Assembly: GCF_032854445.1 (NCBI RefSeq)
Contig: NC_088305.1
Span: forward strand, 26,748,628-26,812,627
Reading direction: 5' to 3'
DNA length: 64,000 nucleotides
From: Liolophura sinensis
Taxonomy: Eukaryota > Mollusca > Polyplacophora > Chitonida > Chitonidae
The stretch's first letter is position 1, and every line of letters starts with the position of its first letter. A program made the position numbers and the translations under genes. The notes beneath the pieces are model-generated. The model worked only from the letters and a program-made list of their open reading frames with translations, did not search any database and was not told the DNA's origin. This document shows, in pieces, positions 45,791-57,539 of the stretch.

Positions 45791-47406
45791 ACACGCATTC
45801 ATCCATAATGCACTGGCACATCAGCTGTATTATTTGGTGTACATGCGAATGCTAGAGCAAGTCTAACTGGAATCTGCTACAAATACATTGATAGTTGCCA
45901 TAGGCTGGTTCATTTTGATTACCAATTTATCTGTTTTTTTTTTCCCATGCTATATTGGTGCTTAAAGGCATAGTATACACCTAAAACAAAAGATAATCTC
46001 AGGGCTTATTAATAAACGAAGATGATTTTGCTATGTAGTGAGTCTCATTGTTTTCTGTTATCTAGTGAATTTCTTCTAATTGATCCGTTATTGTCAATCT
46101 TTTAAATGCATGATCATCTCAGATAGGGCAAAATAATGAACGGATTGATATCCTGATGAACGGATTGATATCCGGATGAACAGATTATCTGATTCTGTTA
46201 TCAGTGCTCTAATTGATTAATTGCTGTATTTTATATGTCGGTGGAGAAATGATTGGTGTACACATTCTTTTTTGAATGAAAAAAATCTGGAATATTTAAC
46301 TTGAGAACAATAGCCGATTAAATCAGGCGGCAAATTTGACCAGTGAAGTCACAGGTTCGAGTCAACCTGTCGTTATTTTGTCCAGTCCTCAGGGATTTCT
46401 TGTCAAGATTGCTTTAGGTCCATACCGAAGGTACTTTTTTCTTCCAAGACCTACTGTTGCTTCCATCAAGAAACTGGTTTTGAGTTGGGTGTTTAACTCC
46501 AATCAAATAAATAAAGAAATAAACAAATTAATAAAGAAATCAAGAAAAAAAAAGCGATAAATCTTAGTGGATAAAAACAGTGGATATTCTTGTAAACAGT
46601 GGCTAGATCACAGTTGCCAGAACAAAGAAAGGCAGCTTCACTGGAATAAGTGATAAGCCATAATAGTTTTATACCTGGGAGATTCTCAACAATACTTAAA
46701 GTATAGAACAATGATGTGCTGACTCAGACAGCCTCCTGAATTGGACTAGCTATCACAACCTTCTGACCCAAATGCCAGGAGAACTCCGTCTGGTAGCTTA
46801 ATCATTAATATGTTCCGTCTCACTCTGTGCCTTATGTACGTATCACGCCTCAGGCACAGGGAATAACAGGGATGTGAAAAATGAGCATGTGCCCCACTGT
46901 ACCTGGAGTACGGAATGTGGTCAAACGGAAAGTCGCGGTTACTGAAAACTGACCGCCCAGGGGTTGAAATGTACATAGCCACAGCCGAGAATCTTTTCCC
47001 CTTTACGTACATATTAACGTTTGACCTCACTGCTCTGTCCTTAAATCTCCAAGCCCAGAACGTTTTTGACCTATATAGTCCTCATTCCCTGAGACAACTA
47101 CAGTCCTGCTAAGGGTTGACCGAAGAAACTTTTTTCACAAACTTGATACATAGCTGACTGGTGTCGAACACACCCAGTCACAGATCGGCCCTATCATTTT
47201 TAACATGATATGCATCCTACCTCAATGTCCTGAAAAACATACGATTTAATGCCTAAAGTAAAACTTTAAGGCCTCTGCTACAAAATGATACTGCCCAAAA
47301 AGCAGAAAAAAAGGCAGCCCAAACGAACAAAGGGGCAAAAATATGTATCTAAAATAGGAAGGGGAGCTTTAATTACGTTGTCAGTGTATGTACATGTAGG
47401 CCTATA

Positions 47407-47466
47407 TTTGGTTCGGGTTTTACGTCGTACTTGACAATTTTTCAGTCATATAACGACGACTAGGCG
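47407..47466 (-). mobile_element. SINE family A, short fragment
   Basis: The reversed core is decayed: gggttttacgtcgtacttga, cagtcatataacgacgacta. Confidence 0.55.
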
Positions 47467-47562
47467 TGCGTAGCCCTAGGCCTAAATATCCTGTGTATTC
47501 TTGTAGCAGGGCGAGTCAATACGGTCAAAGTGCTGAAGTCACTGAAGAACCATGCCTAAGCC

Positions 47563-47795
47563 ACCAGATATGACAAACCCACCCAGTCACATTATACTGA
47601 CACCGCGCCAAACAGTCACGTTCGCTTGCTCTAACCTCTCAGTACTGAGCGCCAAGCGAAGGGAGGCAGCGATAACCGCCATTTTTAGTGCTCGGCATGA
47701 CCCGGTCCGGGTTTGACCCTAGATCTTTCAGCCCGATTTCATGCGGACGCTCAAAGCATTAGTCCACCGAAGCGATCAATTTCGGTGTGCAGACA
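47563..47795 (-). mobile_element. SINE family B copy
   Basis: Reversed relative of 10917-11286: cccagtcacattatactgac, tgctctaacctctcagtact, gacccggtccgggtttgacc (B-box side) and attagtccaccgaagcg (A-box side). Confidence 0.75.
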
Positions 47796-48055
47796 CATGA
47801 TGAACATGGGCTACGATGGCTCCTTTACATTCCACCCGTCAACCAACTAACCCTGGATGTAACCTTATGTCGCAGGTTTGAATATGCCTGAATTGCCTCG
47901 TGCATTATCGAGTCAACAGGTTTATCAGACACCTGTCAAAGGGCTGTGGTTTATTCCGGGCACTCTAATTCATTCGCCAATAAACCTGACCACTGTCGAC
48001 ATTTTGCTAAAATAATGAGCACGGCATAAAAACATCATTCAAGTAAATAAATAAG

Positions 48056-48057
<2 letters not shown>

Positions 48058-48094
<37 letters not shown>
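48058..48094. repeat. (AT)n microsatellite
   Basis: About 37 bp of alternating A and T, directly after an (AAAT)n SINE-type tail at 48038-48057. Confidence 0.95.
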
Positions 48095-48096
<2 letters not shown>

Positions 48097-49014
48097 TGTA
48101 TAATGAGCTACGGCTCCATTCAGATGACTACGGCACGCAGCGTGTAACTAAATAAGCTTTATGATGTAATGTTGTACCTCTTTAATACCTCTTAATAGCT
48201 GTTTGTACGTCAAGTGAGTGGCTTTGTGTTTCACGGGCAATAAGCAGAGTGCAAAGGCACGCTCAATATAAGAGAAATGGGTTACTTCCCTTGAGTTAGA
48301 CACGCACTCTCTACATTGATCGCAGATCACATTCAGAGGCTTGTCCATTCTCTGAATTATTTACAATTCTTAACGACGCCACGTCGAAGTACATATTCAT
48401 ATATGTGATTGAAAAGACCAAGTGGAAATGGAGTAGCTCTTTTATTGCGAAAGCGCAAATATAAATGTATTTATGAAGTAAAGCTCACACACTTCGACAA
48501 CTTTTGTCATCAGGATCGTGTGTTCTGTACAGTGTCGCAGTTGTTGATAGATACTGGAATGAATGAATAAATGAAAATGACTTATCGAAGATTGGCAAAA
48601 ATGCAGCCATGTCTTGTCGAGAGCAGTACTATGTATATCCATTTGATTTGTGCCCATGCAATGAAATACCAAATTTTGGGAGCGCAAGACTCTATATCTG
48701 ACTCGTCACATGACAGAATCCGGGATTTGACGAACTGATTACACAAAGCTAGTTTTAAAACTTGGCATATGCGCTTATTTTTAGAATCTTGGGGTAAAAA
48801 CTAGCAACATACATCACGTGCTCTGCCAACACAACCCTGCCAGAATATGAACTGTTTAGATCGTAAACTGTGCTAGGAATTAACCACACGTTCCATTATT
48901 TTTTTTTTTTACAGAATTTCTAAACTGGTTGTTTTTTTACATGCAGGTTGCTCGCGAATATGGCAGGGTCGTTTGTGCCACATGTAGGTTTTTCTCACAA
49001 GATTAATTCTCAGC

Positions 49015-49115
49015 ATACTAATTGGTGGGCATGGAGAATACTTTCTGACTGGACAAACAGCGAGTATGATAATACTTGAGCTTTCTGGTAAATAAAACTG
49101 ATTAATGACTGACAC
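49015..49115 (+). repeat. dispersed repeat H, copy 1
   Basis: It shares atactttctgactggacaaa, cagcgagtatgataatactt and aaactgattaatgact with 51150-51240. The unit is too short to classify. Confidence 0.6.
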
Positions 49116-50540
49116 CGTTTTATTGCAAAATGGCGACATTACAAAATGAAAAGATTTCAGGTTTGATCTAAAAAACGTTTTGAGTTTGAGACTAAAAAAG
49201 CTTATCTCACTTCTTGATTCGGTTTTATTATAAGAGGACTGTGATACTAATAAGTCCAGTAAGAATCTAAGAGGGTAATTCCATTTGACCTCACGAGAAC
49301 TTAAAATATGAATTTATTTCATTATTGTATACATCCAGCTTACTCTCTCACAAAAAAAAAAACAATATAAAAATTGTAAGGACTCTTGATTGTTACTTCC
49401 GTGTCAAAGGTAATATGTTTTGTCAAATAAGTATGATTTCAGAGAAAAGGGCGATGCTATTTTCAGATTCATTTTACAGCCGTCCCGGTTTTTCACTCAC
49501 CTTAACAGATGCACATTTTGTGCTGCGCCATGCGACCGACAAATTGAACCCTAAAAGCTTCCGGTTTAGCACGTGACTAGGCATTCTAGAAATTGAAATA
49601 AAAATTTGTGCTTAATTTTCTTTCTTTCGCAGTCTTGATTTTCGCCCCGTTTTAACAGCGACAGCGAAGTGCTTTTGGGCTTTTTTCGTATTCAAATCAG
49701 TAATCGATCTTGATGTTTCAAAGATCATTGACTCTTTCACATGGATGAAAAAAGTATTTCGAAGATCTGCTCAGCGCCGGTTTATAACGTAATATCTTGA
49801 TGAATCGCCTTTCACCAGACATGGAAAGTGTTCAGTGACTGATACCCACTGCTAATGTAGACTACATGTCTGCTTAACATGCAAAGTACGCTACACAACA
49901 AGGGAGCGTAGTTATATACTATCACACACTCTGTGAGTTTGAATTTAGTTTGCAGAAAAGGTATGTGACATTAACAGTTGCAATCAAAGCTCAATTGAGG
50001 TACATAATTTGTTATCGACATCTTATCTTCTTGCACGATACACGATTTGAATGCTGACATCATTGTCGCCTAGAACACACCTTCCCAACATCGTTGAAAA
50101 CTATTGTCTGCTTCTCTTTGCATGATTCCGTCCTGTTTTTGTACTTTATATACTTTCTTGGTTCTTTGGTGGTTCATGTTATGCGTCGGTTTCGGGAAGT
50201 GGCCTTGCGGTTATTCACCAGAACATTCCTATGTGTTCACGTCTGGTAGACGAATGAATGTTTCGAGGTATAGGCCATTCAAAAAACTAATGCCCTGGTG
50301 GATTTGGTCTAAGCCAACTTTAAAGTCGATTAATTGTTAGGCGATTATAAATTAATTTTCGAAGGCGGACCATGGTCTAATGGCTATAGGTGTTTGCCTT
50401 TCGAAGTCTAGGACACACCATAATAGCCCGGGAAAAAACACAGATCTTTGACAAGTCCACTAACGAGCTTTTCAACACGTGACTTACCGATCCGTACGCC
50501 ATGTTTGACGGAGATCATGTGCTCTTCAACTTACCTTGGA

Positions 50541-50612
50541 ATTGATGAGTGCGGCGTAATTGCTGAGTGCGACGTAATTGATGAGTGCGACGTAATTGAT
50601 AAATGCGACGTA
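50541..50612 (+). repeat. four tandem 18-bp units
   Basis: attgatgagtgcgacgta is repeated four times with one to three changes each. A fifth, poorer unit may follow. Confidence 0.9.
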
Positions 50613-51149
50613 AATCACAAATCATACGTACATACATACGTAGATACATGCGAACTCAAGACTGTGGGAAGTTAAGAATAGCCTTTTTAACCCCTCATTA
50701 ACAACAAGACCCAAAAGTAGCATAAGAGGGGAATATCCTCAGTCCATATTTCCAGCCCACATTTCACATTCAGATTTGTACTCATTCGGCATTATATCAC
50801 AATGCGATATACTTGGTCCAGAATACACAGTACAACGCGGTAATCTTCCTCTGTTCCTGTACAGGTACTTGTGTATACTTCCCAAAGCTCACTTCATTTC
50901 CCTTGAACTTTGGGAAAATTTGGCGAGCGGACTACCTTGTACTTAACGCTTTGAAGCTTGGTCCACACTTATGGGAGCTGTGTCTATATTGTACAAGAGT
51001 TTGTCAGAAGATCCAGCTTTGTGTATATATGGAAACAGGAATTTATTGACTGCTAACTAACTTACTATTGATCCAACTCTAGACTCTTCAGGAAATATCC
51101 CAAAACATGACACAACCTCAAGACACTCATGTCTAGACTCGGCAGTCCG

Positions 51150-51240
51150 CTGGTTAGCAGAGACAATATTTTCTGACTGGATAAACAGCCATATGATAAT
51201 ACTTCAGGGTTCCCATCAAGACTGATTACTAGTCACTACA
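51150..51240 (+). repeat. dispersed repeat H, copy 2
   Basis: Homologous to 49015-49115: tattttctgactggataaac, agccatatgataatacttc, gactgattac. Confidence 0.6.
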
Positions 51241-52027
51241 GCTCGAGGGTAACGTAATATCCATACAATATACAACAGCACCACATACTTCTGAAGGAAT
51301 TCTTCCACACAGGCGAAATTTTAGCCAAGGTTGGCATACCCAACAGCACTGCAGGGTTTGGATCATTCTTGTGGTCTTTCGTTAATAAAGAGCAAATAAC
51401 CGTCCTTGTTATACCGTGTTTATCTCGATTTGTGTTGTTTACCATTTCGTTATTTGATTTGTTTTGTATAGTAGAGTCTCTCGCAACATAACCCCCATAG
51501 GGGAGTTCCACTGTGGAAGATGGTGCACTGTAACATTGTGCTGAAGCCACTAGAAATCAGCCCAATCAATATACTGAGTTCGGGCCAAGCGTGAAACCAA
51601 ACGCCAGTGACAAAATGCATGCCACCCTATCATCAGCACCCCGCTGGTTTCAACCACCCACTCAATTTAACGCCGTCCATGGATTGAAGAAAATGATAAC
51701 AACAAAACTGATTTTTGTACTGAGCTAGCAATCTCGTACTTTTTTAATAACCAGTCCATAAGCCAAGTCCACATTTCTGGCTTAAGTCAAAACTTTGTCG
51801 CAAAGCTTGGTTTTCTGTAATGGTGAAGCTTGAAATTTTGACACATTTGCCTTAAGACAGGATGGACGAGGTGGCCAAAATTTTAATCTACAGGGCGAAA
51901 AATAAATTCTAAAACTATATTTCAAATTTTAACCTAGGTTAAAACTGGCTTTGTAAAATCGGCTCATGGCAATTAGTTACTATGATGCAGTTTGTAGTAC
52001 TAAAGTTTGTCGCCTACAGCAAAGACG

Positions 52028-52205
52028 GTTGTCGTAACCTAATGGTGAAGGCGCTTCTCTGTGAGTCGCTAGAATCCACACGTGGTGTGGATTCCGGAAC
52101 AAGGAATTTGTGGATTCTACCGTTCTCACGGTTCTTTAGAACTGACCGCCGTATATAAGTGATACTATTTTAAATGTGGCGTCAGTTAAATCAAATCAAA
52201 TACAG
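52028..52205 (+). mobile_element. SINE family C (single copy seen)
   Basis: The tRNA-like head (gtcgtaacctaatggtgaag) is followed by a body containing aactgaccgccgtatataag, then tgtggcgtcagttaaatcaa and an A-rich end. Weak relatives of the gaccgcc...tataagtga block occur near 10155 and 24120. Confidence 0.5.
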
Positions 52206-52780
52206 TAAAAAAAAAAAGGTTCCGGTCTATACGCCACAGTTAGATCCTCCTGTGATCACAAAGATGTTCGTCTTACCCATCATTTACTCCGTTTCTAACT
52301 CTCCCACGTGAACACTTCCGATCTGATAGCGTTACTCAGAAACACAATCTTTGTGGCTTAATGTAACTTCCTGTTTGGTGAAGTTCTTTCCTACAAAGCG
52401 TCATTATCAGGACGCCTTCTTGTAACCCGATACGGATTGGTATTATTTTTGGTTATAACAGAATGGTGTTCTGTGGATCTTTTGAATTATTATTATGGTG
52501 AAATTTTCAACGTTTCCAGAAGTCTTGTTTGGAGTAAAAATGACAATTTCACTCAATTGTAAGAAGGTAACAATGCTTGTCCTGATCGATGAGGAAAATA
52601 AGTTTTGATTTATCACATCCAAAAGACCTGGATTCGAGCCTGGGGCTTTTCGGTTTCCAGATGACTAACACTTTACCTTATAGAATATATAAATTCACCA
52701 CACACTCTAGTATTCCAGTTGATATTCCCTATATACTCATGGAACATATTTAAAAAATCAAGTCAAACATCACCAGGATC

Positions 52781-53041
52781 CTCCCTGGCTCAGTTGGTTA
52801 GCGCGCTAGCGCAGCTTAATGACCCAGAAGCCTCTCACCAATGCGGTCGCTGTGAGTTCAAGTCCAGCTCATGCTGGCTTCCTCTCTGCCCGTAAGTGGG
52901 AAGGTCTGCCAGCAACTTGCGGATGGTCGTGGTTTTCCCCCGGGCTGTGCCCGGTTTCCACCCACCATAATGCTGGCCGCCGTCGTATAAGTGAAATATT
53001 CTTGAGTACGGCGTAAAACACCAGTCAAATAAATAAATAAA
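52781..53041 (+). mobile_element. SINE family A, full-length reference copy
   Basis: This is the best copy in the window. A tRNA-derived head (ctggctcagttggttagcgc, A box; gtgagttcaagtccagc, B box) should drive RNA polymerase III. The body follows: tctgccagcaacttgcggat, ttttcccccgggctgtgccc, ccaccataatgctggccgcc and gtcgtataagtgaaatattc. The tail is (AAAT)n. Flanking tcaaacatcaccag (from about 52764) and tcaaacaccaccaa (from about 53042) look like a 13-14-bp target duplication with one change. The core recurs in all family A copies here, more conserved than the head. I associate it from memory with mollusc and brachiopod genomes. Confidence 0.95.
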
Positions 53042-53149
53042 TCAAACACCACCAAGTTAAGCTAGACATCCAATATCTTTTAATAAAGAGATCGTGTTAC
53101 TGGAAGTCAATTTGATATATTTAATTACTTATGTTTTATTAGCACTTGC

Positions 53150-53745
53150 ATTGCGCTCAGAAATAAATACTACACTTACACAGCGCTCAACAATAAATAC
53201 TACACTTACACAGCGCTCAGCAATAAATATTACACTTACACAGCGCTCAACAATAAATACTACACTTACACAGCGCTCAACAATAAATACTGCACTTACA
53301 CAGCGCTCAACAATAAATACTACACTTATACAGCACTCAGCAAAAAATACTACACTTACACTGCGCTCCGCAATAAATACTACGCTTACACAGCGCTCAG
53401 CAATAAATACTACACTTACACAGCGCTCGAAAATAAATATAACACACAACGCTCGGCAATAAATACTACACTTATACAGCGCTCTGCAATATAAACTACA
53501 CTTACACAACGCTCGAGAATAAATACTACACTTACACAGCGCTCGGCAATAAATACTACACTTACACAACTCTCGGCATTAAATACTACACTTATGCAGC
53601 GCTCCGCAATAAATACTACACTTACACAGCGCTCAGCAATAAATTCTACACTTACACAGCGCTCCGCAATAAATACTACTCTTACACAGCGCTCCGCAAT
53701 AAATACTACACTTTACACACCGCTCCGCAATATATATTACACTTG
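53150..53745 (+). repeat. minisatellite, about 20 units of 30 bp
   Basis: Unit: cagcgctcagcaataaatac followed by tacacttaca. Because 30 is a multiple of three and the unit lacks stops in some registers, long Thr/Ser/Asn-rich and Cys/Val-rich frames appear on the two strands. I treat both as artefacts. Confidence 0.95.
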
Positions 53746-54543
53746 GAACTATCGTGATCTTCGGTTTTCTATATTTCGTTTGATTCGCGGGTGACAAATA
53801 CAAAAACTTTGTCTAGGAAAAAAATCCATGTCAGTAGAAAGAAAGACACGTTAATTTCAGTGGACAAGCTTTTGTAAATTTCTGGAACTAAACGAACGAA
53901 TTCAGGACGACTCAGATATGAATTATGGAGCACTCATCAAGACCATTTACCGCTGTTTGGGGAAACAGCTGACTCTAAAACACTGAAGGCGGCTAGGCCT
54001 GCAAAAGATCGTTTAATATTCTTTGGAACCCAAAAAGTCTTCACCCCAGTTGCTACTCACAAATCAGACATTTAGATTTACTTGGCAAGACATTCCGTTT
54101 TACATAGAATACTATCATTTTTGAGTCAGGAGCGTGATTCCCAAGACTGTGATCTCGTAAAGGCGAAAACAAAGTCACGTGAGATGAACGAGCACACAAG
54201 TGGCGAGAGCAGACGTGAGCAAATGTCAACAGATGCACTTGGTCAGGTAAGCCTGAATCCCACACGTTAATTAAGTCTTCACAGCAAGTCGTCTAATAAG
54301 AAGAGAAACTTTAATATGTCTTCGATTCTCTAAGTATTAAAAGGTTTGATTGACAACCAAATATAGAATATTTCACATGACTTGTTGGAGCAACAGTACC
54401 GTCAGTGTGGTACATGATGATTTATTACTTCGGATATGAAGATCTGTTCGGCTAGACCTGAATCAAGGGCAAACTTTTCTTTTCTCTTTGCCTCATCATC
54501 TATACTAGTGTATGTCTCGTCCACTCTTTCTCACATGACATTC

Positions 54544-54545
<2 letters not shown>

Positions 54546-54620
<75 letters not shown>
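54546..54620. repeat. (TA)n microsatellite
   Basis: About 75 bp of uninterrupted TA. Confidence 0.97.
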
Positions 54621-54623
<3 letters not shown>

Positions 54624-55537
54624 TAAATTGTTTGTTACTATATATTTAAGTAACCTTGAGTAGGTATAAATTGTGTTGGAAGCTATAAATACCGTAGACT
54701 AATTCAATATAAGTGGTCATTTGTCATTTCATGTAATCATAACACGAATATGACATAAGAGACTTGTAAATTGTTTCCTTTTGCTGTTTTTTTTTAAATA
54801 TTGGTTTGCTTATTTCTTGTAACAGATGCTGTTGTTGTTATCTTATGTGCAATGTTCTAACTTATAAGTAAACGACAAAACGTGATAAATCACTGGCATT
54901 TAACATCTACACTTGAACCTTGCATGGTACAGGAAATGTGAACACATCTGACTCGTCTATTAAAGAAACACTTAAATATTAAGCCGTCACATAATTCGCG
55001 ATAACCATTAAGCTGCCTGAGAAGTCGTCGTGTCTCAATGCCAGCTATAAGGAATGGAAAACCAAGCCTGGTTTGTTAGTGTATGGTGGATTTCAGCATA
55101 AGCTGCTATTCGTGAGAGCCTTTCACCCTAGCTGCTTCCGTTATGATATTTCTGTGGAATCAATATGACGAATTTCGAGACAGTCCTATTGACGAGCCGA
55201 TCATATTTGCTGGCTTATTGCGGTGAAATTGCTTTTAGATCTGCGGACAAAGAAGTAAATGGCCAACAATTTGGCGGCTAATGCTGCGTAAACTGTAGAC
55301 TTATCTGCTCCGGATTCGCGTGACCCTCGGCAGGTCGGTCGGCTGTCTCAGCCGCCTGCAAGGCTTGCCAGCCTAGGAAAGGAGGCTAACAGAGCTATGT
55401 CCGTCTCTCGGGATGCATAACCACTAATGAAACTGGGTACCGCGAACAGGCGTCTATGGATGCGCTTAACTTCTGCACAGGTTTGCAAGATGCAACGAAA
55501 ATGATCAGAATATACGCTTATGTGGTTCTCATTACAA

Positions 55538-55586
55538 ATCAGTCAGTCAGTCAGGCAGTCAGTCAGGCAGTCGGTCAGTCAGTGAT
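55538..55586 (+). repeat. (CAGT)n-type microsatellite
   Basis: Repeated cagtcagtcaggcagtcagt pattern with a few G substitutions. Confidence 0.9.
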
Positions 55587-56249
55587 CATTTCAATCAATC
55601 AACCATTCCATTCATCAGCCAGATTAAATGTTACATGTCATTCGCTTTTCCTTCTCAATGCTCTTTGAACACGTTTGATTTTTGTGAACCTAGAAAAAAA
55701 AACTCCCACCAAAGATCAATGCTCATGGAACCGCGTGGGAAATTAAACCAATTCATTACTATCAGTAAAAACTACTGGAGCTTTGAATGGGGCGTTTATA
55801 TCGTGTTACATGTAAACTCTCCCTGGAGCGATTATGCGCGCGCTCGTGGGGGGAACCCTATAACAATCTGAGGCGTGAACAGAAAAGACGCCGATTGAGC
55901 GAGAGCGATATGTAAATATATACATAATCATGAGGACACACATCGCTCCTGAGTCAGTCCCTTGGAAAGGGCTAGTGCAACTTGACAGCGGGGAACAAGA
56001 CAGATAACATAACATGAAAAAAAGACAATAAGTGGCCTTCAGTAGTGGAACACTTATTATCACAATGGCCAAACAAGTACTTGTAGCGGATGTCCCCATG
56101 ATACCGTCATATGCATGCCCCACAGAAGCACCGTGTGGAAGACACCATAACCCCCGGCTAAAGTAATGTGTCGAAGTGCAGTATTGAATTTTTTCGTTCA
56201 GAATACATCAAAACAAAGATATGTTTTAGGCACACTTCAAACTTTTGAA

Positions 56250-56275
56250 GATTCACTCTGCCCAGTTTCCTACCA

Positions 56276-56353
<78 letters not shown>
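56250..56353 (+). repeat. SINE core fragment running into (TA)n
   Basis: ctctgcccagtttcctacca at about 56257 is the family A core up to its ccata, after which the sequence becomes about 75 bp of pure TA. The rest of the SINE is absent. Confidence 0.85.
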
Positions 56354-56355
<2 letters not shown>

Positions 56356-57052
56356 TCGGCTAAGGCACTCCTTCTGTTAAGCAGTTGAATATGTATGTTC
56401 CACACTTCCCTGTCCTAAGACTGCTTCCAAAATACTCTCCCCAAGGGACTACCTAATGCTAACGGCTCGCCAAAGTGTGAATGGACGATCAATACTAACT
56501 GATTTTGCCGTCAAGCAGAATGAAAAGCTCACAATTTTCTCACACGTATTTTTTTTTATAAATCCGGTGAATATACCAGATAGCACTTTAGTAATTAGTG
56601 GGTTGGAAGCAACACGACGCTTAGATTCCCGTCCGATAGTTTGGGAATCGACAATCTGATTATTCAGAGGTAAACCAGGATAAATCACACGTGTTATATG
56701 AACATATTATTTACATATGAACATATCTTATTTACAAAAGATGAGATTATTGAAATAAACTGTTTTCAATTATAATGTAATTTCCAAAATCGTGTAATGT
56801 GCATTAGGCGTCTGCATGAACAGTTAAATTGTAGATTAAGCCAAAGCTGAGGTAAACAGACAAAAGGCCGGTTTACCAGTTATCACATGACGTAGCTGCT
56901 CTGGTTTTAGTTTCTATCCTGTAAGTGCTTTATTTCATTGTATAAAAGGTAGTTTAAAGTATGTCAGATAAAAGACCATTAAACAAACACTCTTTGGGAA
57001 AATTTATTTTAATTTTTGCTCGTAGTTTTCTACATATTTAGAGTACATATAC

Positions 57053-57180
57053 ATGTAGTTATAAAAGCATATCACATATCGACCTTGGAATTATATATAT
57101 AGTTATGAAAGCATATCCTAATGGACCTTGGAATCATACATATAGTTATAAAAAAGTATCCCGAATCGACCGTGGAATGA
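57053..57180 (+). repeat. three tandem units of about 45-48 bp
   Basis: tagttataaaagcatatc...gaccttggaatta occurs three times with increasing divergence. Confidence 0.85.
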
Positions 57181-57462
57181 AATATTTCAAACGAAGGATA
57201 CGAATATGACACCATTGATACACCCTGGGTCTGAACACTGATACCCCCCTGGGTCCCAGCATGGGGTTCGTTGTTTCAAATGCATGTTAATCAGTTTTAA
57301 AATCTAACACTATTTTCTTGGACGTTGTGAAATGTTTTTTTTTCACAGACATACACTTTTATATTAGTGTTTTATTTGCCTGCAATAATATAATTGTTTG
57401 CGAGTTCATTCTCCAGGTAGATAATTCTATCATCCAAAGGTATCTAGCAAAAAGCATTCGTA

Positions 57463-57539
57463 GCCTAAGCTGATTGTAACTATCATGGCAACACATTTTG
57501 AAAAGATATATTGCCATGGTAGGTAAAATCAACTTAGGC
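57463..57539. mobile_element. 77-bp hairpin, MITE-like
   Basis: Arms gcctaagctgatt...tatcatggcaa and, reading inward from the right, gcctaagttgattttaccta then ccatggcaa pair over about 30 bp. The arms recall the inner part of the MITE at 34999-35125 (ccatggcaa, cttaac). Confidence 0.6.

Larger units (their letters stand above)
44431..52780. other. gene-free intergenic region
   Basis: No credible exon is seen. It contains a 24/36-bp minisatellite at 45.4 kb, a - strand family B SINE, a family A fragment, a TA run, a pair of related segments at 49.0 and 51.15 kb, an 18-bp tandem repeat and a family C SINE. A segment at about 46335-46535 with a tRNA-like gttcgagtc and an (AAAT)n-like tail may be one more SINE. 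Elsewhere I see nothing. Confidence 0.6.

Noticed and set aside
45272-45821. 160-aa and 162-aa minus-strand His/Thr/Asp-rich frames
   Set aside because: Translation of the 24/36-bp minisatellite; two overlapping frames are equally open.
52790-52870. Functional tRNA gene at the head of the SINE
   Set aside because: A and B boxes are present, but there is no intact cloverleaf with a 3' acceptor stem, and the sequence continues into the SINE body.
53094-53569. 122-aa and 146-aa frames over the 30-bp repeat
   Set aside because: Periodic repeat translation on both strands, without start context or flanking exon signals.
54436-54663. Tyr-Ile frame, also at 56166-56363
   Set aside because: Produced by TA microsatellites.
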